From positions 1 through 22,160 of the forward strand of contig JADGRM010000003.1 of NCBI GenBank assembly GCA_017880945.1: DNA of 22,160 nt. Direction: 5' to 3'. The position numbers and the translations under genes were made by a program. Positions within the stretch are counted from its first letter, which is position 1. The number at the start of each line of letters is the position of its first letter. Source of the DNA: Gallionella sp. (GTDB lineage Bacteria; Pseudomonadota; Gammaproteobacteria; Burkholderiales; Gallionellaceae). Below are positions 1-6,860 of the stretch, piece after piece. The notes beneath the pieces are model-generated. The model was not told where the DNA came from, searched no databases, and saw only the letters and a list, made by a program, of their open reading frames with translations.

Positions 1-57
1 CCCGGAACACTGACCTTCAGCAAGTACCGGGGGATACTGATTGCAGGCGATGAGTAG
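1..57 (+). CDS. possible C-terminal tail of an upstream gene (partial)
   Basis: Frame 1 is open from the window edge to a TAG at 55-57 and reads PGTLTFSKYRGILIAGDE. The other two plus-strand frames hit stops but read less like protein. The residue mix is plausible for the end of a real gene, but 18 residues are too few to name a family. The following 95 bases up to the CBS gene are AT-rich, and no convincing promoter or ribosome-binding site could be picked in them. Confidence 0.25.
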   Translation, partial: PGTLTFSKYRGILIAGDE

Positions 58-152
58 CGAACTTTAGCCGCATTGGACTTAGTATTTTTATATCACGACG
101 TTATCACAATTGGTCTACCCCAACGAATGACTCACTGGATAGAATTTATATC

Positions 153-782
153 ATGACAAAGACCTTGCCTGACGACTTTACCGGAGACCTTGAGGGTGAG
201 AATTCGCCCGAAATGGAGCTTACCGATGACGACATTCTGGATGCGATGCAGCACATACCCGGCTACCTGGATATCACCACGGAGGATTTTCGGTCGATTT
301 ATCACCTTGCCCATCGACATGCGCTGGAGCGCCTGTTCGTTGGTGTTACGGCCGGTCGCCTGATGCGGAGCGCAATAGAACCCCTGCACCCGAACACGAC
401 ACTCGACATAGCGGCAAGGACTCTCGCCGATTCCGGCTACAAGGGACTGCCGGTCGTGGATGCCAACCGTTACGTAATCGGCATACTCACGGAAACCGAT
501 TTCCTGAAACGCCTGAAGGCCGACAGTTTTCTGGAGTTATTGTTAAGAATGCTCGAAGACTCGTTTGAGTTCACGCACAGTTGCCATGAAACAACTGTAA
601 GCGTAGCCATGACCCAACCGGCAGTGACAGTCAGCCAGAATGCAGGCTTCCTGGAGATATTGGAAGCCTTCCACCGGCATGGCGGCCGAAGCATGCCTGT
701 CGTAGCAGCCGACGGCAGGCTGCTCGGCTTGCTTCTGCGGAAGGACTTTTTTGCAGCCTACAAGTTGAAGGAATCGCTGTGA
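153..782 (+). CDS. CBS-domain pair protein, partner of HPP membrane protein
   Basis: A 209-residue soluble protein with two CBS repeats, at about residues 64-121 (LMRSAIEPLHPN ... VIGILTETDFLKRL) and 148-205 (VAMTQPAVTV ... LLGLLLRKDFF). CBS pairs usually bind adenine nucleotides and regulate an attached enzyme or transporter. The N-terminal part (about 27-62, with IPGYLDITTEDF) is a helical lead-in that I associate with CBS proteins found beside or fused to HPP proteins. The stop overlaps the start of the next gene by four bases, so the two are almost certainly co-translated and the protein is probably the regulatory subunit of that membrane protein. There is no signal peptide or membrane span, so it should be cytoplasmic. 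No strong Shine-Dalgarno is seen before the ATG at 153. The ligand is unknown. Confidence 0.8.
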   Translation: MTKTLPDDFTGDLEGENSPEMELTDDDILDAMQHIPGYLDITTEDFRSIYHLAHRHALERLFVGVTAGRLMRSAIEPLHPNTTLDIAARTLADSGYKGLPVVDANRYVIGILTETDFLKRLKADSFLELLLRMLEDSFEFTHSCHETTVSVAMTQPAVTVSQNAGFLEILEAFHRHGGRSMPVVAADGRLLGLLLRKDFFAAYKLKESL

Positions 783-1327
783 ATTTACTCGAATATTTTA
801 GAAAGATGAGTGGCACCACTCGTGGTAGTCCGCCGCGAGTGAGCAACGGTGAGATCTTATGGTCATGGATAGGGGCATTCCTCGGTATCGCAGGGGTGGC
901 GTGGGTAAATCATCTTTTTTTCGAAGGACTCGATTTGTCATTGATGATCGGATCCTTCGGCGCGTCCGCTGTTCTCGTATACGGTGCCGTGCGCAGTCCT
1001 TTGGCCCAACCCCGCAACCTGATCGGGGGCCATGTGCTCTCCGCCATTATAGGCGTTCTTTGCTGGAAGCTCCTGAGCCAGCATATGTGGCTAGCCGAAT
1101 CGGTGGCGGTCGCCACATCGATTGCCGTCATGCACGCCACTCGCACGCTGCATCCTCCCGGTGGCGCCACTGCGCTGATCGCTGTTACCGGTTCCCCTGC
1201 AATTCACAATCTGGGGTTTTTGTACGTAATATTTCCCGCTACTATCGGGCCGCTCATCCTGTTAGCGATCGGATTACTGGTGAATAATGTGCCGGCGTCG
1301 CGGCGCTACCCGGAAATTTGGTTTTGA
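779..1327 (+). CDS. HPP family integral membrane protein
   Basis: A 182-residue membrane protein with the family signature LHPPGGATAL at residues 124-133 and the conserved segment SFGASAVLVYGA at 59-70. Four to five hydrophobic spans can be picked (about 26-46, 53-71, 83-99, 105-118 and 147-169). The HPP family is poorly characterised; plant and cyanobacterial members have been linked to nitrite transport, so a small-anion transport role is possible but not shown here. The start is a GTG embedded in the GTGA overlap with the CBS gene stop, a classic translational-coupling arrangement. In many bacteria HPP and CBS domains are fused in one chain; here they are split into two coupled genes, which supports a two-subunit complex. 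Confidence 0.85.
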   Translation: MNLLEYFRKMSGTTRGSPPRVSNGEILWSWIGAFLGIAGVAWVNHLFFEGLDLSLMIGSFGASAVLVYGAVRSPLAQPRNLIGGHVLSAIIGVLCWKLLSQHMWLAESVAVATSIAVMHATRTLHPPGGATALIAVTGSPAIHNLGFLYVIFPATIGPLILLAIGLLVNNVPASRRYPEIWF

Positions 1328-1656
1328 ATGATGCACAGGGGTCGCACTTGCGTCGCCTGCATTACACATAATTATCCGACTGGCGCGACCGGGTAAGCTC
1401 ACAGGAGTACGCAACTTGACATGTGTTTTGCCGACACGTGGCGGAACGTCGTCGAAATTGATGGCCGGCTTTATATTCCTCAGCGTCCCTGGAAATTCCA
1501 CTTTCTGGCATTTGGAGAGACTGAAAAGGATAGATCAGCGATGGTCATCTAACAAAATATAGCCGGTCACAAATAGCACTCTTGTCACCATTTCGCAAGG
1601 TTGGGTTTGATAATGACGAGTGGTCACATTGAAGCGTAATAAACAATCCAAAAACG
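1328..1656. other. intergenic region with a weak candidate promoter for the thioredoxin-like gene
   Basis: No coding frame here looks real. A plus-strand promoter candidate is TTGTCA at 1582-1587 with TTTGAT at 1606-1611 (18-base spacer), about 45 bases before the thioredoxin-like start; it is a weak match and GATAAT at 1609-1614 overlaps it. A six-base inverted repeat, GGTCGC (1340-1345) and GCGACC (1385-1390), follows the HPP stop, but its 39-base loop and lack of a T tract make it a poor terminator. Nothing else was recognised. Confidence 0.3.
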
Positions 1657-2037
1657 ATGAAATACTCTTACGATGTAGAAGAAGCCGATTTTGATGACCT
1701 GGTCGTGACACGCTCACTTGAAGTGCCTGTGTTGCTGGATATCGGTGCGGATTGGTGCAGCCCGTGCCGCGTACTGGGGCCGATGCTGGAAAAACTGGCC
1801 AAGGAATACGCCGGCAAGTTCGTGCTGGCGAAGGTTGATGCCGACGAGAACATGCGCATCGCGGGACGTCATAAAGTACGCGGTTTCCCAACGGTGATCG
1901 CCTACAGCCGCGGACAGGAGACCGACCGGTTTCACAGCGCGCAACCTGAAAACTTCCTGCGCCGCTTTATCGATAAGCTTATCGCACATCACGCCGCAGA
2001 CAGCAAAACAACTGAAGCCGCGCAGCAACCGGATTGA
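1657..2037 (+). CDS. thioredoxin-fold protein with WCSPC active site
   Basis: A 126-residue single-domain thioredoxin-fold protein. The redox motif is W33-C34-S35-P36-C37, where classical thioredoxin has WCGPC, and the cis-proline loop is GFPT with P78. The stretch KFVLAKVDADEN (about 54-65) and the tail of the domain resemble the N-terminal thioredoxin domain of the co-chaperone CnoX/YbbN, but the TPR half of that protein is absent and the chain ends in a polar tail after about residue 112. No signal peptide is visible, so it is probably a cytoplasmic thiol-disulfide oxidoreductase or holdase-like protein. The start ATG lacks a strong Shine-Dalgarno. It is transcribed convergently with the large outer-membrane gene downstream; no clear terminator was found between them. 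Confidence 0.85.
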   Translation: MKYSYDVEEADFDDLVVTRSLEVPVLLDIGADWCSPCRVLGPMLEKLAKEYAGKFVLAKVDADENMRIAGRHKVRGFPTVIAYSRGQETDRFHSAQPENFLRRFIDKLIAHHAADSKTTEAAQQPD

Positions 2038-2153
2038 TCCCACAGGCAGGTGACATGCAGGTTTTCTACTCCTTCACACTGCCAGGATGAATGATTCATG
2101 TCGCTAAATTTTAGCTTTAATCTTTATAGCTGACAGAGGTTTGCCGAACTGAA

Positions 2154-5075
2154 CTAAAACAATGCCGCCCATATGCTGACGATCACCATTTTGTCGCGCT
2201 GGTCGTCGAGGGCCTTGTAAAGACCCAAGCGCACGGATATCGGCAGGAAATAGCCCAGCGTCATATCCAGACTTGCTTCGGCACCCACCGATCTCTTTAC
2301 ATCCTTGCGGTTGAATACATCGTCCCATGCATTGCCGGCTTCGGCAAAAACAGCACCGTGCACGCGCTTGAAGAAGAATGGGGTGTTTCCGGCACCCAGC
2401 TCGATGTTCTTGATCGGGAAACGGTACTCCATGGTTGCCAGCCCGACTTTTTGCCCGCGGTATTGGTTGGCCGGATAACCGCGCAAATAGACGTTGGTAT
2501 CATTGACGTTGATGGCCAGGTCGCCGGGACCCACGCCGCCCAATTGAAAAGCGCGCTGGGCGATGACATCGCCGCTTGATTTTCCCGCATAACCGCGCAG
2601 CAGCAGGACATGGTGCTCGAATGGGAAATCGATGTATTCGTGCCAGTCGACGCTGTATTTTTTCAGGTTGAAATCGCTGCCGACCTTTTTATCGAGTTGT
2701 TCATAACCGAGCTCGATGTTGCGGCCGTCTTCGGGGCTGATCGAATAGCCGTATTTTTGGGCATTATTGAACAGGTAATCCACCCTGCCGGAAGCGAGTC
2801 TGCCTTGTGCCGGAATAGCCCCGTCATAGCCACCCCAGGGCGGCATCCGGGTGAGACCTGATACGCTGTTGCGCTGATAGCCAAGACTCAATGAATGTTG
2901 CCGGTCAAGCTCCAACAACGGAAAGGTCAAGGAAGCATCCAGCATCCGGGAGCGCTCAACGTAGTTGTCCTGGGCAACGAACCCTACCCTCTGCGCAAGC
3001 AGATCCGAATAGGTCATGTCGATGTCCCTCGCCCGGAATTTCAGGCTGGGGAAAAACCCATCGTAGAGGTAATTGAAGTCATACCAGGTGCGTTGTTTCG
3101 ACGGGCCGTACAACGCGCTCAGGGTATAACTGTGGCGTTCCACCGCATCGGTGCCGAACGTAAACAGGCCGGCCAGCGTGCCGCTATAGGAGCTGTAGCC
3201 AAAATTGGGCAGCCACAACCGCGGGATCAGGGTCGGCAAAGGATCGTAAGGGCTCTGCACGGTATCGACCGTCTTCTCGTCGTACTTCATCGCCGGATAA
3301 GGATCGCGGTAGCTGCTTACCGCTTTCCGTGCAGCCGAATTGTTGTCCATCACGTGGATGTCAAAACCGCGCGAACTGTAATTCGCAAACGCGATCGCGC
3401 TGCCGTCCGGTGCGATCGAAGGCATGAATGCGCCGCCGAGCACATTGCTGACCCGGGAGATCTGCTTGCTGGCAAGATCGTACACATAGAGGTTGAAGAT
3501 GCCGCTGCGATCCGATGAAAAATAAATGCTGCGGCCGTCCGCGCTCCACACCGCGCCTCCGTCGATGGCGCGGTCGTGCATCAGTTCCTCGAGCTTGTTG
3601 CCCTGGCTATCCAGTATCCAGATGTCTTTGTATCCGTCCGGCTGCCTGACACCGACGGCGATCTTCTGTCCGTCGGGACTGAAGCGCGGGGTTTCAAACT
3701 GGTAATCGCTGTCTTCAGTTAGCCAGTTGATGTTTTCTGCTGTTGCGGTCTTTCGGGTGCCCGGCCAAAAGCTCTTCGGCTCTGGCATTATTTCTGGCAA
3801 GAGCGGTATCGTTGCGAGACGCGTCTTGCCGAGGCCATTGGTCACAAAAACCAGCCTGCTGCCATCCGTCGACGGGGACGGATCGCGGGCGCGCAGATGC
3901 GTGGTGAGGCGTGTCTCCTTGCGGCGTTCCAAATCGTAATAATAGATGTCGTTGTATAGGTCCGTGTTACGCACCACCTCGATGCGGGTGTAATAAAAAC
4001 CCTTGCCGTCCGCTGCCCAAGCAATACCCGGCGCCGATGAATTCATACTATTGAGTAGTTTGCGGTCGGCGCTGCCATCGATGTTCATCAGGTGTATCGC
4101 GGGGTGTTCATCGGCGTTCCGGACAAAATAGGCGATCTGCCTGCCATCAGGAGAAATCGCCGGAGCGAGATTTTCATATCCACTCTGAGTCAGGGCGCGC
4201 GATACACTCATGCCCTGCGCGAGCACTTTCTGCCTGCCTGCCTCATAGCGGCTGGCTAGCTCGCTTTTCCACTCGTCCCACAGATCGCTGTAATCACTGC
4301 CCAGCACACGACGCGCCGTACCGTTCACCAGAAAAGGCCACCAGCGTCCGCTGTAGTCTATCGACAAGTCGGCCAGTTTTTCGCGTCCGTATTTTTTTGC
4401 GATGAACGCGGTGAAGCTGCCCCCGAACAAATAGGGGACTTCCCCGTCCGGCCATTTTTCAGTGTAATTCGCCGCGTGACTGATGGGCGGAAAGTTGTTC
4501 TCCAGCACCGCCATGCGCAATACCATATCGGAGGCAGGCGAGCGGTTGCGGCCACCGCCGGTCAATTCGGTTTCCTCATACACTGCCAGCCCTTCAGTCA
4601 GCCAGACCGGCTGGAACATGTTGGGAAAATACAGGTTGCCAAAAATGTTGCTCAGCACTTCCGGAAGGCTGTTCACCATATCCTGCTGGACGATGTGCGT
4701 GTATTCGTGGGTGATCAACAGCCGCATCCAGTCATCATAGTTGCCGGCTCCGAAGATGGATTCGCCGAAAGGCTGGGTGACATAGAGCGTGATCAGGTTG
4801 TAGGGCAGCGGCGTAGAAGAACCATTGGCATCATCCAGCGCATCGGCCAAAACGATGTTGGTGCGCGTGCGCGGCTGCGACTTCATGCGCGGCACCAGCA
4901 GTGCATGCACACCTTCGGCGAGCACGATCACCCGCTTTGCCAGAGCCTCTTCGCCCTGATGATAGTGGATCAAAAAATGCGGCGAGGACAACGTCATCCA
5001 TGAAAATGACGGGTCGGTCTTGGCAAAACTGGTGGTGAGATAACAAAAGAACAACAGAGTAAGAAGCTTTTTCAT
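2154..5075 (-). CDS. outer-membrane fusion: zincin peptidase-like domain + TolB-like propeller + Omp85-type barrel
   Basis: A 973-residue exported protein. An N-terminal signal peptide (MKKLLTLLFFCYLTTSFA) is followed by a gluzincin-like domain: HEYTH at residues 123-127 and the candidate third zinc ligand in TEGLA (E161), 34 residues after the motif. Next comes a propeller of TolB/PD40 repeats, about 300-580, with recurrent AISPDGRQIAY, RFSPDGQKIAV, VWSADGRSIYF and SIAPDGSAIAF blades. The C-terminal third (about 620-973) is rich in alternating beta strands, contains an RGYPANQYRGQ segment, and ends in an aromatic residue (IWAALF), as outer-membrane barrels of the BamA/Omp85 superfamily do. 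The reading frame allows an ATG two codons earlier (5081), but AGGGG lies 9 bases from the ATG at 5075 and only 3 from the other, so I chose 5075. The gene follows the GDT1 relic by 34 bases. Substrate and role are unknown; peptidase activity is inferred from the motif only. Confidence 0.85.
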   Translation of the reverse strand: MKKLLTLLFFCYLTTSFAKTDPSFSWMTLSSPHFLIHYHQGEEALAKRVIVLAEGVHALLVPRMKSQPRTRTNIVLADALDDANGSSTPLPYNLITLYVTQPFGESIFGAGNYDDWMRLLITHEYTHIVQQDMVNSLPEVLSNIFGNLYFPNMFQPVWLTEGLAVYEETELTGGGRNRSPASDMVLRMAVLENNFPPISHAANYTEKWPDGEVPYLFGGSFTAFIAKKYGREKLADLSIDYSGRWWPFLVNGTARRVLGSDYSDLWDEWKSELASRYEAGRQKVLAQGMSVSRALTQSGYENLAPAISPDGRQIAYFVRNADEHPAIHLMNIDGSADRKLLNSMNSSAPGIAWAADGKGFYYTRIEVVRNTDLYNDIYYYDLERRKETRLTTHLRARDPSPSTDGSRLVFVTNGLGKTRLATIPLLPEIMPEPKSFWPGTRKTATAENINWLTEDSDYQFETPRFSPDGQKIAVGVRQPDGYKDIWILDSQGNKLEELMHDRAIDGGAVWSADGRSIYFSSDRSGIFNLYVYDLASKQISRVSNVLGGAFMPSIAPDGSAIAFANYSSRGFDIHVMDNNSAARKAVSSYRDPYPAMKYDEKTVDTVQSPYDPLPTLIPRLWLPNFGYSSYSGTLAGLFTFGTDAVERHSYTLSALYGPSKQRTWYDFNYLYDGFFPSLKFRARDIDMTYSDLLAQRVGFVAQDNYVERSRMLDASLTFPLLELDRQHSLSLGYQRNSVSGLTRMPPWGGYDGAIPAQGRLASGRVDYLFNNAQKYGYSISPEDGRNIELGYEQLDKKVGSDFNLKKYSVDWHEYIDFPFEHHVLLLRGYAGKSSGDVIAQRAFQLGGVGPGDLAINVNDTNVYLRGYPANQYRGQKVGLATMEYRFPIKNIELGAGNTPFFFKRVHGAVFAEAGNAWDDVFNRKDVKRSVGAEASLDMTLGYFLPISVRLGLYKALDDQRDKMVIVSIWAALF

Positions 5076-5109
5076 GCCCATCCGCCCCTAAAAAATGAAA
5101 ACCGCTAGT

Positions 5110-5381
5110 TCAAGCCTTCCATAATGTCCAGAGACCGATGATGACGAAACCTGCCCCGGCAAAGTAGTGCAAATGTTTTTCGTCGGTGTAGTTCGACAGT
5201 GCGCTGCCGACCATTACGCCGATACCCGAAGCAGCGACCAATGCCAGCGACGCCCCGAGGAAGATCGTCCACTTGCCGACCTCTTTGTCCGAGGCGAACA
5301 GCATGGTGGCGAGTTGCGTCTTGTCCCCATCTCGGCGATGAAGACGGAAACAAAAACGGTAGCGAGTATTTTCAGGTCCAT
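5110..5381 (-). pseudogene. half-size TMEM165/GDT1 (UPF0016) membrane protein, frameshifted
   Basis: From the ATG at 5381 the frame reads MDLKILATVFVSVFIAEMG and then loses phase; the rest of the protein (LFASDKEVGKWTIFLG ... IIGLWTLWKA) continues in another frame to the stop at 5110. Adding one base to the run CCCC at 5325-5328 (GGGG on the coding strand) restores E-M-G-D-K-T-Q-L, the E-x-G-D-(K/R)-(T/S) signature of cation transporters of this family, and gives exactly 90 residues. The family exports or moves Mn2+/Ca2+; most members have two such repeats, while single-repeat members of this size are thought to dimerise. The break lies in a homopolymer inside the signature itself. It may be a true inactivation, a sequencing error or, less likely, programmed frameshifting. 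It follows dapB by 17 bases and is probably in the same transcript. Confidence 0.75.
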
Positions 5382-5398
5382 AATAAATCCCGTTGGCT

Positions 5399-6205
5399 TT
5401 ACTTCAGCCCCAACACATCCTGCATGTCATACATCCCTGCCGGATTTTCTTTCAGGAAGCGTGCAGCACGCAGCGCACCCAGCGCGAAAGTGGCGCGGCT
5501 ACTCGCTTTATGGGTGATCTCGATACGCTCGCCGGTGCCCGCGAACAACACGGTGTGATCGCCGACGATGTCGCCGCCGCGCACGGTGGCGAAGCCGATG
5601 GTGGATGGATCGCGCTCGCCGGTGACGCCCTCGCGGCCATATACGGCGCACTGTGCCAGGTCGCGCCCCAGGGTTTTCGCAATCACCTCACCCATGCCCA
5701 GCGCGGTGCCGGAGGGTGCATCCACTTTGTGGCGATGATGCGCTTCGATGATCTCGATATCGTAACCTTGTGCCAGCACGCGCGACGCAGTCTCCAGCAG
5801 CTTGAACACCAGGTTCACGCCCACGCTCATGTTGGGCGCGAACACGAGGCCGATGTGTTGCGCCGCCGCGCCGAGTTGCGCCTTTTGCTGCGCATTCAAA
5901 CCCGTGGTGCCGACCACCATGTTCACGCCGAGCTTGCGGCAGATTTCGAGGTGATGCAGCGTGCCTTCGGGGCGGGTGAAATCGATCAGCACATCCGCGC
6001 CCTGAAGCGCCGCCGCCACATCCGCGGTGATCTGCACGCCGCAGGGCGCGCCCAACAGCTCTCCGGCATCGCGCCCCAACAGCCCGCTGCCGCCGTGTTC
6101 CAGCGCGGCGTGCAGCACCAGATCATCGGCTTGCGCCACGCCCTCAAGCAAGGTGCGACCCATGCGTCCGCTGCTGCCGGCAATGGCAATTTTGATTTTG
6201 TTCAT
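5399..6205 (-). CDS. dapB: 4-hydroxy-tetrahydrodipicolinate reductase
   Basis: A 268-residue cytoplasmic enzyme that reduces 4-hydroxy-tetrahydrodipicolinate to tetrahydrodipicolinate with NAD(P)H, in the diaminopimelate pathway for lysine and peptidoglycan. The N-terminal Rossmann motif is GSSGRMG at residues 10-16. The signature EAHHRHKVDAPSGTAL starts at 154, with the catalytic histidine pair at 156-157 and lysine at 160, matching E. coli H159/H160/K163 with a constant offset. Length is normal for the family. The start is supported by AAGGA six bases upstream, which lies in the last codons of bamE; the bamE stop is three bases from this ATG, so the two are an operon and probably coupled. 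Confidence 0.97.
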   Translation of the reverse strand: MNKIKIAIAGSSGRMGRTLLEGVAQADDLVLHAALEHGGSGLLGRDAGELLGAPCGVQITADVAAALQGADVLIDFTRPEGTLHHLEICRKLGVNMVVGTTGLNAQQKAQLGAAAQHIGLVFAPNMSVGVNLVFKLLETASRVLAQGYDIEIIEAHHRHKVDAPSGTALGMGEVIAKTLGRDLAQCAVYGREGVTGERDPSTIGFATVRGGDIVGDHTVLFAGTGERIEITHKASSRATFALGALRAARFLKENPAGMYDMQDVLGLK

Positions 6206-6208
6206 GCT

Positions 6209-6568
6209 CTATCCTTTTGCTTGTCCATCTGCTTTCGCGGGTGCGGTTTTAACAGGCTGGCTGCCGTCAACGATGCGAGAGAGATTCTCGCCCTCGAAAT
6301 AAAGCGTCATGTTTTGCTGCTCGATCGCCTTGCCGTCACGTTCCAAACGATAAGCATAATCCCATCGGTTGTTATGAAAGATATCGTTGATCATTGGCGT
6401 TCCCAGCACATAACGTACCTGCGGCTTGGTCATGCCGATCTTCAACTTCTCGCGCATATCCGGTGTCACGAAATTCCCCTGACGAATGTCCATCTTGTAG
6501 GGCGTCAAAAAAGGTACGCTGTTGCACGAAGCCAACAGCAGGGAAAGCAAAATAAGTTTGGTGCGCAT
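6209..6568 (-). CDS. bamE: outer-membrane assembly lipoprotein BamE
   Basis: A 119-residue SmpA/OmlA-family lipoprotein, the small accessory subunit of the BamABCDE complex that inserts beta-barrels into the outer membrane. The signal peptide ends in the lipobox LLASC with lipidated Cys at 15; Asn at +2 is compatible with outer-membrane sorting. The core motif is PYKMDIRQGNFV (about 23-34) followed by KIGMTKPQVRYVLGTP and a WDYAYRL strand. I chose the ATG at 6568 because GAAGAG lies nine bases upstream; the ATG at 6577 directly abuts that site. The frame is open far upstream through the whole recN-bamE spacer without a stop, but that part is not BamE-like. It is followed by dapB. The recN-bamE neighbourhood is conserved in other proteobacteria. 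Confidence 0.95.
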   Translation of the reverse strand: MRTKLILLSLLLASCNSVPFLTPYKMDIRQGNFVTPDMREKLKIGMTKPQVRYVLGTPMINDIFHNNRWDYAYRLERDGKAIEQQNMTLYFEGENLSRIVDGSQPVKTAPAKADGQAKG

Positions 6569-6644
6569 AATCGTCATCTCTTCATCATTAAATCTAAAAG
6601 TCGCCGCATCCCGCGACGCGTTACCGATAAAACCACTAGCCATT

Positions 6645-6677
6645 CGACTAGGCGAGCCAACTACACTCGCATAGTCG
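6645..6677 (-). repeat. strong hairpin upstream of bamE
   Basis: CGACTAGGCGAG (6645-6656) and CTCGCATAGTCG (6666-6677) are inverted repeats with one mismatch and a nine-base loop. Outer arms GCCAT (6639-6643) and ATGGC (6684-6688) could extend it with an asymmetric bulge. A second short hairpin, GTCGC/GCGAC (6600-6604 and 6613-6617), follows on the bamE side. Neither has a T tract on the minus strand, so they look like leader-RNA structure rather than terminators. Confidence 0.55.
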
Positions 6678-6679
6678 CT

Positions 6680-6795
6680 GGTTATGGCGCAGCCGGCCGA
6701 TTTCACCCGCAAGGAAGGAAGTACGCCGGTGTGTGCCCGACTGCCTCGCAGCCACACTACCGCTGCGGGAGCGGGTGCGAGGCGGCTTTTTCTGC
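6680..6795 (-). ncRNA. candidate structured RNA in the recN-bamE spacer, C4-antisense-like
   Basis: The 292-base spacer between recN and bamE is unusually structured. On the minus strand GCCTCGCACCC (6783-6773) pairs with GGCTGCGAGGC (6753-6743) with one mismatch, CCGGC and GCCGG around 6725 and 6697 can pair, and an alternative stem GGCGGCTTT/AAAGCCGCC (6821-6829 with 6781-6789) overlaps the first. Sequence features such as the CTTCCTTCCTTGCGGGTG stretch and the leader frame after it remind me of the C4 antisense RNA and Ash/icd leader regions of P1/P4-type phages. That is recognition from memory and inference, not a search result. No phage gene is present next to it. Boundaries are approximate. 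Confidence 0.35.
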
Positions 6796-6860
6796 ACCGG
6801 ATGCTTCGCAACACCGTGTCAAAGCCGCCGCATGATACCTCAAGCCCAACGCATATTACT

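Noticed and set aside
2102..2114. Palindrome GCTAAATTTTAGC as a terminator between the thioredoxin-like and Omp85-type genes
   Set aside because: It is AT-rich and imperfect, with no loop or T tract, too weak to call.
6743..6791. Terminator-like hairpin with TTTTT on the plus strand
   Set aside because: No plus-strand gene ends here. The stem belongs to the structured minus-strand spacer, so I did not call a terminator.
5393..6835. Plus-strand open frame of 480 codons
   Set aside because: It lies antisense to the GDT1 relic, dapB and bamE, whose protein families are certain. Its translation is His/Arg/Gln-rich as expected for a GC-driven shadow frame.
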